A program made the position numbers and the translations under genes. Positions 34,600 to 46,139 of a DNA stretch of 64,000 nucleotides are shown here, piece by piece. The stretch comes from Brachionus manjavacas (lineage: Eukaryota > Rotifera > Eurotatoria > Ploima > Brachionidae): NCBI GenBank assembly GCA_019054805.1, contig JAHQIY010000009.1, positions 1,054,001 to 1,118,000 on the forward strand, in the 5' to 3' direction. The notes below the pieces were generated by a model. That model had not been told where the DNA came from. It made no database searches and worked only from the letters and a program-made list of their open reading frames with translations. The stretch's first letter is position 1. Every line of letters starts with the position of its first letter.

Positions 34600-35191
34600 T
34601 TATCTTCGCTGTTGTTTGGCAGGTCTGGCACCTCCAATGCTGTTAGTCGAACCTCCTGCATTGCTTGATAAATTAGAGGATTGTCTTCCTCCCCGGTTTG
34701 ATTGTCCTCCTCTTCCGCCTCTTTGTCCAGAACCGGCTCCTCTTCTCATTTGATCTTTCCTAACCTGCTGACCCCTACTTGGTTCATCTTTATAATTTTC
34801 AACTACTTCATCCGGTATTCGCAAATACTTTATTGTGCTGCCTCTAATATAGCACTCTGGTATTTTCCAAAATCGGTCTCCGTCCTAAAATTCTTCAATG
34901 TTTTGTAATCGTGTCAAAATTGTCTTAATTAATAATTACTCTTGAAGTGCATATCACTTGAGTTAAGTAAACATTCATCCAAGCATCACAGCTAGCCAAG
35001 TGTCCATTGTAAGTCTCTCCATTTTTGAGCTCGACTAACTTCAAATTAAAAAAAAAAATTAAATGTTTCTTAATTTGAACTTAGATCTTACCATCGGATG
35101 GTTAATAGCTGTTTTTAGCAATGACAATGGAAGCTTTTGTTTTTTAAAATAAAAAAAAATTGGCAAAATATTTTTTGGTTTTATTTACCAT
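34600..35191 (-). CDS. LSM4: LSm4, U6 snRNA-associated Sm-like protein
   Basis: Four coding exons: 35191-35189 (ATG only), 35133-35092, 35038-34940 and 34884-34600, all with GT..AG introns of about 53-55 bp and phase 0 junctions; 142 aa in total. The product reads [13 protein letters not shown], then [20 protein letters not shown], then [18 protein letters not shown], then [20 protein letters not shown]. These are the Sm1 and Sm2 motifs of LSm4. A Gly/Arg/Gln-rich tail ([16 protein letters not shown]) follows, as in other LSm4 proteins. LSm4 is part of the LSm1-7 ring in mRNA decay and of the LSm2-8 ring on U6 snRNA in splicing; the RGG tail is linked to P-body formation. The initiator exon holding just the start codon is unusual. 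Confidence 0.93.
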
Positions 35192-36034
35192 TTTTCTTCT
35201 GTCAAACCTTTTACACAAGAATAGGGATTTAATTTTTTTTATTTTTTTTACTTTATAATTTAGAAAATTAAACTTAATTTTTATGATTATTTGTAAAAAT
35301 ATTTTGAAAAGTAGCAAATTTAACTTCATAATTTTTTAAATTCAGGACAAAAAAATTTAATTCAATTTGTTTACAGATTAATCATTTTAAGTCATTAATT
35401 TTAATTTTCTATGTATTTTTTATTTTTTAATATTTCTTCTATATTGTGTAGTCATGTAAATAGTATAATAAGAAATATATTCCTATAATATATATATAAC
35501 CAATATTGGAAACTTGCTATTTTTATTCCAAAATTGATCATTTGCACGTGACGAACCTTCACATTTTATTTTTTCACGTAAACAATAGAAATTAAATAAA
35601 ACGAAACCCCAATGTTAGTAGATTTATTTTCTATGAAATTAGCTATCAGACATTTATCCATCCTCACAAAGCTCCGAGATTTTATTTGAGAAAATCGCAA
35701 AAAAACTTATCTTTCTTTAAACACTGACAATTTAAAGTTTACCAAATTAAATACATAGCTTTCAAAAATTTTAAAATTCAAATAAAATTTTTTTCGTAGC
35801 TCTAAACGAAAATTTCATCTGAACTTTAAGTTTAAATAAAAGTGACAAGAAAATCTCTCGTTTTTACAGTAAATCCGCATCAGTTTACTAAGCAACTCCT
35901 GATGTTTTGTGAGAATTTCTTTCTTGCTAAAAATGCATTTTTTATTTTTAAATGAATTTAGGAGAGCAACTTACCCAGGGTTATCCGAGTGGCAACAAAC
36001 CTCTTTTCAAAAAAATTGCGAATTTTAATTTTTA
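35192..36034. other. AT-rich spacer upstream of LSM4
   Basis: Contains the LSM4 5' flank and low-complexity A/T sequence. No other gene recognised. Confidence 0.5.
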
Positions 36035-36830
36035 AAAGGATATAATCCTGAATACACAAAAAAGCAACAGGAATGTTATACTAGCGACCACAGATTGTGA
36101 AAGGGATCTTGGAGTGATGGTTTCATCAGATTTAAAGTGGACCAGCCAAGTGAAAAGTGCTTGTGCGAAAGCGAGTAGGGTACTTGGAATGCTAAAGCGA
36201 ACGTTTACAAGTAGAGAGGAAAGACTGTGGGTAAGATTGTATATATCCATGGTGAGACCCCACCTAGATTACGCAGTGCAGGTTTGGAATCCAAGTATGA
36301 AAATGGACGTGAATGCGTTGGAAAAGGTGCAAGAGAGGGCAACAAAAATACCTTTGTCTGTAAGAAACATGCTGTATGAAAAGAGGCTGACAAAATTAGG
36401 ACTGACAAAGCTGAGTGAAAGAAGAGTGAGAGGGGACTTGATTGAAATGTACAAACTAGTGAATGGAATAGAAAAGGTAAGCTTGGTCAAGAATCTAGTG
36501 AATAAATAAGAAAACAAGGGACCAGCCGGAGCGTTAAGAGAAAATAGCATCAGAGTCCAGAGAGAAATTTTCCCAGCTAAAATTAGAAACGATTTTGCGG
36601 CGGCAGTAAATGCCAGACATGTATTTTTCTCAAACAGAGTAGTTCTGCATTGGAATAGGTTGCCAGAAAACGTGGTGAAATCCAAGTCGACCGCTAATTT
36701 TAAAATGGCTTTAGATAAGTTCAATTGAATCGGCTGCTACAGCTTTACACGGCCATTTGGCGGTGATGGGCTTAGACAATCTACATGTTAGGTGTCGCAG
36801 CAAGAACTACTACTACTACTACTAATTTCT
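36035..36830 (+). mobile_element. 5'-truncated CR1/L2-like LINE (family D)
   Basis: The frame reads CERDLGVMVSSDLKWTSQVK, then RPHLDYAVQVWNPSMKMD, then LEKVQERATKI, then LGLTKLSERRVRGDLIEMYK. After one stop it continues with FSNRVVLHWNRLPENVV and ends near 36728. This is the RT C-terminal region of the same broad clade as family C (FIRPLLEYGSSAWNPY, LGLTTLEERRKRDDLIQFYK), but diverged. The 3' end differs: it ends in an (ACT)n tail at about 36807-36825. Catalytic part absent. Confidence 0.8.
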
Positions 36831-37960
36831 TTTTTTAATAGTTAATTTTTTTTCTTTTTTATAATTTTAACAAGATTAAAATATGTTCTAGTTTAAATTA
36901 AGACGTGTTGTCTTAAATTATTAAAGGACTCTACGCAAGCTCTTACTGAAAGAAATTAAGGCTCAGTGAAGTAATTTTCAATTGATTTAGTTCAATCAGG
37001 AAAATCTCAATAAATTAAAAAAGATAAATCAAATCAGTTAATGCTACAATTTTTTTCAATTTTGTTAAATATACAATTAATATTCTGAAAAATATTTGAA
37101 GTCTTTTGAAAATTGATATAAAAGAAATTATTTTGCAGACTTTTTTCAGAGTAATAATTTTAATAAACTTCTTTGACACTAAAATAAAAGAAGGGTATTA
37201 TGGTTTCTTAAATTTTTCCCAAAATTTATGTAATTTCCAGTTATTTACGATAAAAAAATATTTATTTTTAAAAACAGTTAACTGTCCTTTTTTCAAATTT
37301 ATTTTTTTTTAAATTAAATTTTATTGTAAATTTATGCACATAAAGACGCCTTTTCTAAAGTTTTGTTCCTTCATTATCTCTGATTAGATTTAAAAATTAA
37401 TTTTTAATATGAGATTCAAATAAAATCTTTTAATGAAGAAAAAAAAATTCAAGAACTGATATATAAATTGAATATGTATTAAAAGCTATTTGTTAAAACC
37501 AACATAGGTCCTTGAAGTGATAACACAGAATCCAAATCATGTTAAGATTCAAGTAAATCGAGATTGAAAATTCATTCTTTTAGTAATTTTATTTTTTCTA
37601 ACTTTTAGTTTTTTTTCAAAAGTCAAAAAAGTAGATAATTGAAAGACTTTTGAAAAAAAATTTCAAACGAATTCTTTTATTTGTTAATTAGATATAAAAT
37701 TTTGTTTCTAGTTATTCAAAGCATTCAGGTACCCACAGCACATGAGTAATGTAATTTCGCAATTAAAATAAAAATCAAAAAAATGTTGAGCTGATTCAAA
37801 TTATGTTTATGGAAAGATCCAATAGGATCCAAACGAATATCATAAGCATAAACTTTAAAAATATTTTTTTCCATCTAAACTCGACTATAAATAAGATTTC
37901 ACAATTACATTTTTTCAAAAAAATAAAATAAAGAATTTCAAAATCGCAAAATCACCTTAG
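36831..37960. other. AT-rich spacer
   Basis: No gene seen. A short 5' exon of the following bZIP gene could lie here (an ATG followed by a possible GTAATT donor at about 37742), but this is not secure. Confidence 0.4.
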
Positions 37961-38968
37961 TTCAAGACTTCCTCTATTTGTGTTTCAAAGATAAGTTTTA
38001 TAACCATTCAGCCCACAGCAAAAGAAGCAGACTTTTTTCTAAACTCTGAACTGACCGAAGACACAGCATTGTCATGCCAAGCTCTTTATGAAGTGAACGA
38101 TTTTTTGACATTAGACCAAAAGCAAAATATGATGAACAACGATTTGGATACTTACTGTCCAAAAACTGCCAGCTCTGAAACAGACTACGCGAATTTGTTC
38201 CGGGGTCTGTCCACTTTCGAACTTCCTTCGCTTGACAGACTCCCCTCATTCAGCGAGGTCAAAAAAGAAAACCAAAACAGAGGTCTCGAAGACCATGTTA
38301 GTCAAGAGAAAACCTACACAGATTTATCTGACCTTGTCATCCAAGAACAGATGAAACAAGACCAAGACAACATAAAATACCCGGTCCAAGTTGGTCACAT
38401 TTTAACCAATTCAAACATCAACAATCAATATATGTTCGGTGATGAAAGTTCGATGAGCAGTGAGAGTTCATATGCTACTAGTAGCGCATTGAGCACAATT
38501 GAAAATACCGGTTTTAAAGACAAAAATGTGATCAAGAGACTGAGCACAGTAAAACCAGTGCCGCTACAATCTGGAGTTGTAGAAAAGCCCAAACGGGGCA
38601 GGAAGCCCACTCCGCTTAACGCGGATCCAAATGTTAAATTGACCAAAAAGCAGCTGATGATGAGAAATGCTGAGAAACCGCTGGTGTGTTTTGGCAATAA
38701 AGTTGTGGAAAAAAATACTGATGAATATGCAAAAAGAAGAGACGCGAACAATGCAGCCGTGAAAAAGTGTCGCAAAAAGTCGCTGGAAAAGCAAAAAGAG
38801 CGAGAAGATAGAATGAGAAATTTGAGCGAAGAAAATCAAAGACTAAACGAAACAGTGAAAAAATTGTACCAAGAGTTGGATGTACTCAAGAATATAATTA
38901 TTCAAATGAGTCCTGATAATAAGCTGCCAGAAAACATAGCTATGATGTACAAGGAAGTTGAAAGTTAA
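37961..38968 (+). CDS. C/EBP-like bZIP transcription factor, 5' end uncertain
   Basis: The open frame runs from 37961 (after an in-frame TAG that could also be a splice acceptor) to the stop at 38968, about 335 codons. No in-frame ATG is seen near the start, so an upstream exon probably supplies it. The N-terminal two thirds are acidic, Ser-rich and low in conservation, as in activation regions. A conserved-looking RGRKPTPLNADPN segment precedes the bZIP. The basic region YAKRRDANNAAVKKCRKKS carries the C/EBP signature (RR..NN.AV.K.R.K). It is followed by a leucine zipper (LSEENQRLNETVKKLYQELD) and a short tail MSPDNKLPENI. It should bind DNA as a dimer and regulate transcription. The tail is shared with the 70-aa protein at 41026-41238. 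C/EBP-gamma-like or ATF4-like are both possible; the NN..AV pattern favours C/EBP. Confidence 0.8.
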   Translation, partial: FKTSSICVSKISFITIQPTAKEADFFLNSELTEDTALSCQALYEVNDFLTLDQKQNMMNNDLDTYCPKTASSETDYANLFRGLSTFELPSLDRLPSFSEVKKENQNRGLEDHVSQEKTYTDLSDLVIQEQMKQDQDNIKYPVQVGHILTNSNINNQYMFGDESSMSSESSYATSSALSTIENTGFKDKNVIKRLSTVKPVPLQSGVVEKPKRGRKPTPLNADPNVKLTKKQLMMRNAEKPLVCFGNKVVEKNTDEYAKRRDANNAAVKKCRKKSLEKQKEREDRMRNLSEENQRLNETVKKLYQELDVLKNIIIQMSPDNKLPENIAMMYKEVES

Positions 38969-39423
38969 ATTTTTTAAATTGGCAATCAAATTTGTGTAAA
39001 TTTTTTAGCTGTATGCCTTTAATGGTATTTAAAAGAAAAATTTAAAAAATTTTTTAAATTATATTTTTTGAACACAGTTGTTTTTTAGATGCTAAAATTG
39101 ATTTTAGTAAATTTTTTTTTAAAATAATTTAATAATAAAATTTTGAATCAAAACATGTTTTTGTTGCTTGTTGCTTTGGTAATAAAATGTTTCTTGTTTT
39201 TTCTTTTTGATAATGTCTAAATTAAAATTTAAATATTTTATTACGAAGTTTAATTTTAGACATAATTTTGATAAATTTTATTAAAGAAACCATTTTGGTT
39301 AATTTTGATTAATTTTTGAACATTTCAATAAAACTGTGCAAATAGCAAATATATACTTATTCAATCAGCCTGATAAATAATTTTTGATAATTTATTATAA
39401 TATTTTTAGATTTGATTAAAGAA
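38969..39423. other. 3' flank of the C/EBP-like gene
   Basis: AT-rich sequence with AATAAAA-type polyadenylation signals near 39130. No gene seen. Confidence 0.5.
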
Positions 39424-39800
39424 GGGCACTTTGAAGTTTATGATCAATATTTGATGCTCAAAATGATCATACTTAGTTTTAATTATGAAATAAATAGTTA
39501 TTTCTTAATAGAATTAATGCAGAAGTACATTTTTGGATTTAACATACTTTGTCAAGTTTAAAGCTAAATTCTGCATAATTCTGCAAAATTCTGCAAATTA
39601 TTCAATTAAAAATAGCATCTTTTGGATGGTGTCACTCTGCAATGTTTATTGCAGAAGTTACCTTTAGATTTAACAAAAAATGTTACATCCAAAAATGAAC
39701 CCTTGCATTAATAATTTTAAGAAATAACAATTCATTTCATAATTAAAACTCAGAATGATCATTTTGAGCATCAAAATTTGATCATAAACTTCAAAATGCC
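39424..39800. mobile_element. MITE with long terminal inverted repeats
   Basis: The 377-bp unit begins GGGCACTTTGAAGTTTATGA and ends as its near reverse complement TCATAAACTTCAAAATGCC. The inverted similarity continues inward for about 125 bp on each side (for example GATGCTCAAAATGATCAT and its partner, TTTTAATTATGAAAT and its partner). Both flanks carry TAAAGAA (39417-39423 and 39801-39807), a 7-bp target-site duplication. The centre has repeated TTCTGCA words and no coding capacity. This is a non-autonomous DNA transposon. Confidence 0.85.
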
Positions 39801-39807
39801 TAAAGAA

Positions 39808-41025
39808 GCTTGATTTAAATTACGCCTTTTAAAAAAATACATTTAAGGTAAATTATAAAATCAACGCATTTGTCTAGCTAGTCAAATTAAGTTCTTGTAT
39901 AAGCTCTATAAATAACTGAACTTAAAAATCTAGATCTTTCAATTATTTTTTCTTTTCATGTTGAGGGAATTAATTAAATTTAAGGTTGCTTGATTTTATT
40001 TGACGTAATTAAGCTAAAATAAATTTTTATTCAATTATTTAAAAAAAAAATATGTGACGTAAATAATTAATTCAGGTATAAGAAAATTTTTGTTACACAA
40101 GGTATGTAGGAGTTTGAACAATTATTTTGTAGACAATTTTGCAAATCATGAATATTAAGAATACTTTTGTATTTTTATTTTAACAAGTCTGTATTTCCGT
40201 CTCTTTGCTTCAGGTGAACAAAAAATAGGTCTCAATATTTTTTTATGAAAAAAATTGAAAAATATTCTCTTTATCCTCAAAATAAAAAATCATTAAAATC
40301 AAAATTTGAACTTTGGTCAAAAATAGATATTTTTATGAATGAATCAAATTTTTTTGATTGAGTCTTAGCTAGAAATTTTTTAAATTTTTTTAAATATCAT
40401 GGCCAATTTTAAAAATTTATGAATTAAATAAGAATTTATTTTTCAGGTAAAAAGTATAAGCCGTAAATAGATGTTAAGAAAAAGTGTGGGTTTTTAATTT
40501 TTGTCGCTCATTAAATTTTTAATTAGGAGGATAAAATATTTTATTCGATAAAATTAAAAAAAACATGAAAAAATTAAATTAAAATTTTTATTGATTCTTA
40601 AAAATAATGATGAATTGATTTTATTATAAATTTTAATTTATTTTTGAATCGATTTTAAAACTTTTTCCTGAAACAAAGATGTTCCATATTGAAAAAGTCT
40701 TAAATTGAAGTGAGGTTTTTTTGTCAGGATAGTTTTTTTATTAAAGATTTTTATGATTATATAGAATCATTTTATTTTACTTTTAAAAATTATTAAACAG
40801 GCTAAATACTGCGTCATTTCTACCTTAATGAGTCAGGAATAACGATTTGTTGTAAAAAAGCCTTTTTTACTTAATGAAAATAAATAATTCTTAGTTTTTC
40901 GATTACATAATGGTTTATTCATGCTACTCTACAAATAAACAACATTACTCATGGAAAACTTATTTAAAAGCGCTGATAAAAACCCAAACTAGTAAGAAAA
41001 TTTACTCTTTCTAATAAAAAATAAG
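39808..41025. other. AT-rich spacer
   Basis: No gene seen. A 13-codon upstream frame (ATG at about 40951) precedes the small zipper ORF but does not splice into it in frame. Confidence 0.45.
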
Positions 41026-41238
41026 ATGAACATTAGACCGGAACAGGATTCCAATGCCTCAAATCCTGATGAAAAAGTACAGACATTGATAAATGAAAAC
41101 AATGAACTAAAAGACAACATAGACAATTTAATAACTGAATTAAATTCTCTCAAAGATCAACTCGCAGAATTGAGCCCAAACAAAAAACTACCTGATAACA
41201 TTAAAGTCCTTTTTTCGAAAATCGATGAGTTTAGTTAA
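41026..41238 (+). CDS. Zipper-only paralogue of the C/EBP-like protein
   Basis: ORF of 70 aa with its own ATG. Almost all of it is a predicted coiled coil (LINENNELKDNIDNLITELN, then SLKDQLAEL) followed by SPNKKLPDNIKVLFSKIDEF. The last part matches the C/EBP-like gene 2 kb upstream (MSPDNKLPENIAMMYKEVE), and the zipper spacing matches too, so it looks like a partial tandem copy. It has no basic DNA-binding region. If expressed, such a protein could pair with bZIP partners and block DNA binding; that role is an inference. It could instead be a 3' exon of a longer gene or a relic. Its stop lies only 47 bp from the convergent AKAP10 stop, with AATAAA signals for both strands in between. Confidence 0.55.
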   Translation: MNIRPEQDSNASNPDEKVQTLINENNELKDNIDNLITELNSLKDQLAELSPNKKLPDNIKVLFSKIDEFS

Positions 41239-41285
41239 TTAATTTTTTTTTGTTGTGTAAATAAAATTTATTTAATAAAAAATTT

Positions 41286-44200
41286 CTAGCTAGATTGATT
41301 TAATTTTATTACTTCATTGACTAGATTGGCGGCAATGCGCTCAGCGGTTTCATAGTCGTCCTGAGTAAATTTGGACGCTGACCGCATGGGCATGTAGCTT
41401 TTTAATTTTTCAAGCTTTTCTTTTAAATTAAAATTAGTGCTTTTTTTACTCAGCTGAATAAATTGCTCTGAATCATCGTACAACTCCCAAATATCATCTT
41501 CAAAATTAAGTTGAGCATCTTGACTTTTCTTTAAGCCTGGTTCTCTATCCAAAAACCTAATAAATCTACCAAATTTATCAATTTTGCCAATTTGCATATT
41601 AGCACTCAATGGATTCGACCACAATTCGCCACTAGCGCACTTTTTCTCTGTACAAGCTGGGTTTTCTTTTAAGAATAAATTTTGATCAAATTTTGTATTG
41701 CTGAGTATTTCGCCTTTATATTTTTGGTACATGTCACTGTTAAGAAATTTTTTGAAGTACCGCTTATCCAGAATGTTAAAAATGATCAAAAGCGGAATGT
41801 AAAAGCAATTCGAATAAGTGTTCAGAACATATTCCAAGTCCTCGGCTTTGCTTTCTTCCAGTTGACAAATGTTCACTTCGACTTGTCGCCGCACAAGGTT
41901 GTCAAAGCCAAGAGGGCATTTGGCCTGCAAACTAATGAAACTGAATAGAATAAAAAATTTAAATCTTTGTTTTAATTTTCTTTATAAATTTATCACTTAT
42001 CATATATAATGACTGCATCGTTTTGCCATTGTTCGTACAATTGTTCAAGGTGTCTTTTATCAGGATGTGGATCGAAATCTTGCAGTAATTGCAGATTTTT
42101 GGTAAAATTGTCCGCTTGGATCCAAAATTTAAGCAAACAGCTTACTTTTTGTTGTTCCAGATACTTTGTAAAAAAGATGATTAATTAATTTTGTTTGGTT
42201 TTAGAAATTTGCAAAAATTACCTCTAGGAAAAAAACAACTGCAAAATCATCATAAAGAAAATCGGACAAATTCAAAGTTTTTGAGTCCAGCACGATTTGG
42301 AGATATTTACAGTGATATTCGCTGACAAGATATTTTTCATAAGATCTTTAAATAAAACAACATTTAAATTTTTTCTTCTATTCTTTTCAACTAAATAGTT
42401 TATTTTTTTGATAATTTCATTTTTGGAAACTAATTACACCTACGGTTCTACATAAAAGCAGTTAAATTTTCTTTAGATTTTCAATGAAAGCAGAATATTT
42501 TTGTTGAAATTTAAGAACACTTAAAGGCAAGGAATTGAATTTTCAAAAAGACTTTCTATTTAAGTTTTTTAATTTTTTTTAAATATTCAAAAATTAAATC
42601 AATTAATCACAGAAACCACTGAACTGTCAAAACTTGCTAAATCGTTTAAAATTTTTCAGATTTAAACCTAAATCAAAAAAAAAAATTTTAACATTTTTTT
42701 AGTTTAAAATAAAATTAATTTCCAGAAAAATTTCGATTTTAATGAGCTCAGACCTGGCCCTTGTCATAAGTTGTTTAATAGTTTTAAATGTTAAAAAAAA
42801 TTGGTTAGTTCAGACAAAAGTGTTGTGAATTAGGGGTTAGCCCAGATTAAGATATATAATTCGGAAAAATTTTTTTGATTTTTTCAAATATACGCGCAAT
42901 TTTCATTCCTTAATCCGTACATGTAGTACTTGCAGTGTATACTCTAAAATAAAATCAGTCTGTAGTAAAATGGAAGTTAAAGAAAATCTATCAACTCTTT
43001 AAAGAACTAAAACAGTTAAATCATTGAGATAAAAGGATGATTCAGAACTCTAAATGTGTTAACAGACTTTGGTTATAGATTGAAACTATTAAGCGTAAAA
43101 AATTTTCTTATAAATCTAAAGATTCTATGAAATAGATGACAGCTTGGGGAACTCAAATGAACCAACTTATTCAGAAATCTATAAAATCGTTAAACATAAA
43201 CATAAAAATACAGCTTAAGATGAAGAGGAGGCCGAACCTGTAATATTTCTAGATGAAGCTAAAACTTATTTTCCAATTTCCGAATTTATTTTAAAATTTT
43301 TGAGGCAAAAAAGACATTTGCAGATGTCATTTTTTTAAATAATTTTAATTCAATTGAAAACAAATTAGAATTTAAAAAAAATGTACAGACTTCATTATAA
43401 AATTTTTTTACTTTGAATTAATTTTTGTAATTATATATATATTAATTTGAACTAATTTTGAAATAAACTTCCTTATTCGGAAAAAACAAATAAAACATTT
43501 TTTTTAATTCCGGATTAAGGAATAACTCGGAAAACTTAATCCTGACCGATGAGTCCGGATTAACCAGGTTTGACTTTATCATCTAAAATTGAAATAAAAA
43601 ATCTCTTTGAAATAATCAAAAATTAAGAACGAAAAACTTAAAAAAATGGCATTAGATTTTTCAAATTCTAACAAAAAGTACCATGTTTTAAAAAGCTAAT
43701 CATAATGAGATGAGATATTAAATTAAAATTTAACTCAATAATAAATTTGTTTTTTGTTACCAATTTTTTTAAGGTTATTACAGCTATCATAAAATATAAG
43801 GGTGATAGGTCGAATATGTGAAATGATTGAAAAAAAATTAAATAAATCAATTACCTTTAAAAGTTTGTATTTTTTACTGTAAAATACATAAATGTGTATA
43901 TTAAGGAAAATTTTCAAATTCTTTCATTAAAATAGCATAATCAGTTTATAATTTGCAATTTAAAATTAATTTCTTGAAATTTATTTTTACTAACATAAGC
44001 TGATATTAAGTGACAGTAGCTGATGAGAGCTGGTATGTGTAAGGGACAAGAAAATTATCTGAACTGATATCAGCTGATAGCTATTATCAGTTAATATCAG
44101 ATCATATTATTTGACTAATTTCCGGGTTTGTATTTGAAAACGAATTATTAAAGAGAAATTACATTTTAGCTTAGAAAAAAAATTATTGAAAACAAAATAA

Positions 44201-45344
44201 TGATTTGATCATTCGCCGTCATTTTCGATTAGGATTCTAATTACCTAAAAAAAATTTAAATTTTAACTTTCAATTTTACTATTTTTGATATTTTTAATAG
44301 AAAAAAAAAACCGAAAATTTACCAAATTTAACAAAAAAATCAGATATTTTTTCGTTTTATTAAAAAAATTCAAAAATTATAAATTCAAAAAAAAAAATTT
44401 GCCTCCTTTTTTCAAATCATTTCAAATCATGGAAATCAACCTAAAATGTAGGAAAATTCTTGTATCAAATCACTCCTGTTAATATTTTTAAAATAAAATA
44501 TTTTTTTTTTATTTATCTCTTCAAAATTGACTTATAAACGAAATAAAAATAATCTTTTCTCTATTCAGATATTCAATCAAGCGCTTTTTTTTAAAGTTAA
44601 TGAAATAATAATATGCAAAAAAAAATAATATGCAAAAAATTTGCCGTAATATTTTCAAAAATAAGTAAAATAATAATAATTAATAAAAAAATACTTTTCA
44701 AGTGTTTGATAGACAAAGTCTATAGCTTGGTCAAAACACTTCGGGTCTATCATCTGGCTATTTTCTGGGCAAATCCCATCTTAAAGATAACTAGTAAAAG
44801 GCAATTTAGATTTAAAATAAAAGCTTTACTAATAATCTGAGTAACTATTTCGTCTTTCAGTTCAACTAAATACTGAGAATCTTTGGAAACATATTTTTCA
44901 AAAATTGAAATGGCATCTCTGGCAAAATCTTTAAAAAAATTAAGATTCCTAGTTAGACATTAGAACTGGCATTTACTTTCATGATTATTAGTAGTTGATG
45001 AAAATTTTGAATCAAAGTCCAAGTTGCTGGTAGCTTGTTTAAAATTGTTTACATCTAGTAAAAATTTGACCATATTGGATCCGTTGATTGAGTCCATAAA
45101 CATAACATAGTAAGAAAGTTCATCATTTTTCTGATCGAATAAAATGTCTTTTAGAGAATGAGCTAGCTTTGATTTTCGCTCATTCAAGTCAAAATTTCCA
45201 TTAATAGCTCCTTTACCTGGGAAAAAATGTACCAAAATTCTGGCAAGTTAAATTTAATTTACCTAAATCGTTCATTATTTGGTCGTATCCCGGTATTTGA
45301 TCTAGAAGTTTGGGCTCCTGTTCGGAATCTACCAAAAAGCTCAT
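41286..45344 (-). CDS. AKAP10: AKAP10/D-AKAP2 homologue (RGS domains, PKA anchor)
   Basis: Seven exons rebuilt on the minus strand: 45344-45263, 45216-44977, 44928-44830, 44779-44695, 42345-42222, 42163-41997 and 41940-41286. All have GT..AG sites and matching phases, giving 483 aa. Introns are 46-58 bp except the 2.35-kb fourth. The first RGS-like half reads KSKLAHSLKDILFD and MVKFLLDVNNFKQ, then DAISIFEKYVSKD and DPKCFDQAIDFVYQTLEK. The second reads YHCKYLQIVLDS, CLLKFWIQADNF, NDAVIIYDNFISLQA, PLGFDNLVRRQVEVNIC and FLNSDMYQKYKGEIL. The C-terminal helix YETAERIAANLVNEVIKL has the amphipathic pattern of a PKA regulatory-subunit binding site. D-AKAP2 tethers PKA and binds Rab proteins. The usual C-terminal PDZ ligand is not evident (ends NQSS), and the protein is shorter than the human one (about 660 aa). 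Confidence 0.88.
42785..43585 (+). mobile_element. pogo/Tigger-like relic in AKAP10 intron 4
   Basis: About 43215-43330 reads DEEEAEPVIFLDEAKTYFPI, then SEFILKFLRQKRHLQM, an acidic stretch followed by a helical segment as at the C-terminus of pogo/Tigger transposases. The right end near 43545-43580 (TCCGGATTAACCAGGTTTGA, reverse complement starting AACCTGGTTAATCCGG) resembles Tigger-type termini. A TTCGGAAAA word recurs near both ends (42860, 43468). The rest has decayed. Tentative. Confidence 0.4.
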
Positions 45345-46139
45345 TTTGTTCGCATCTATGAATATTAAAAAATGTTCACCAAATTTTTTAAAATTCTCTT
45401 ATTTCAAATTATCTCTAAATTATTCTGTTATCATCAGTGAACAGATATTTCTAATTTATAATTAGTTTGTTTCTTTGTAAATAAAAATTTGCTCTTTAAA
45501 AAGATATAAATAATTATTTTTAATTAAAAAAAATTTTTTTTCGGTCATTTGATTTTACAAAACGGTAATCAAACTCCTAATTATGCAAAATAATTAAATT
45601 ATACTTTTATAATTTAAAACCGAATTTTTTGCTAGGAACAGATTCAAAGTTAACTTACTTTTGAATTAATTTTTAATGAACAAAAATTTTTTTTTCAAAT
45701 TAAATTTTGAATATTTTTTTAAGTATTAAAGAAAATTTTTTTTGAATAAACTTAGTAGAAATTAATATTAATTCTAAACAAATATTTAAAGCGATTCAAG
45801 GAAAGCCAATTAAACTTCAAAACTGATTAAGAAAATTTTGAAAGAATTTGTTTTAATTTTATTTTTACGACTTTAATTCGATTTGTTTTTGTATTTCTAT
45901 TCTAAAATAAATATTATCTTTATTCAATAAATGTGATCTTGACACTCTTATATTGAAAATTTCTAAATCAAAAAAATTACATCGCGGCAATTTTTTATGC
46001 AAATAATTATTTTGTTATTAGTAGAAAACATCAAAATTTATTGAAATAAAATTTTAGAATTTTTTACAACTTGTTCTTTTTAGTAAAATCATCAGACAAT
46101 TAAGATCTAGATAGAGATTTTTTTCTAAATTTTTAAACA
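45345..46139. other. AT-rich spacer upstream of AKAP10
   Basis: Low-complexity A/T sequence containing the AKAP10 5' flank. No gene seen. Confidence 0.5.

Noticed and set aside
35144..35329. 61-codon minus-strand frame upstream of LSM4
   Set aside because: It covers the LSM4 first intron and leader; the LSM4 ATG at 35191 lies inside it in the spliced model.
41682..41948. 88-codon plus-strand frame
   Set aside because: Antisense shadow of the last AKAP10 exon.
43668..44840. Several 60-75 codon frames of Lys/Asn/Phe-rich composition
   Set aside because: AT-rich chance frames in the large AKAP10 intron; the part at 44695-44779 is a real AKAP10 exon, but on the opposite strand.
44929..44976. 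A 28-bp intron using the earlier acceptor CTAACTAG in AKAP10
   Set aside because: The 48-bp intron ending TTAAAG fits the size of the other introns, keeps the phase and gives NFARDAISIF as expected.
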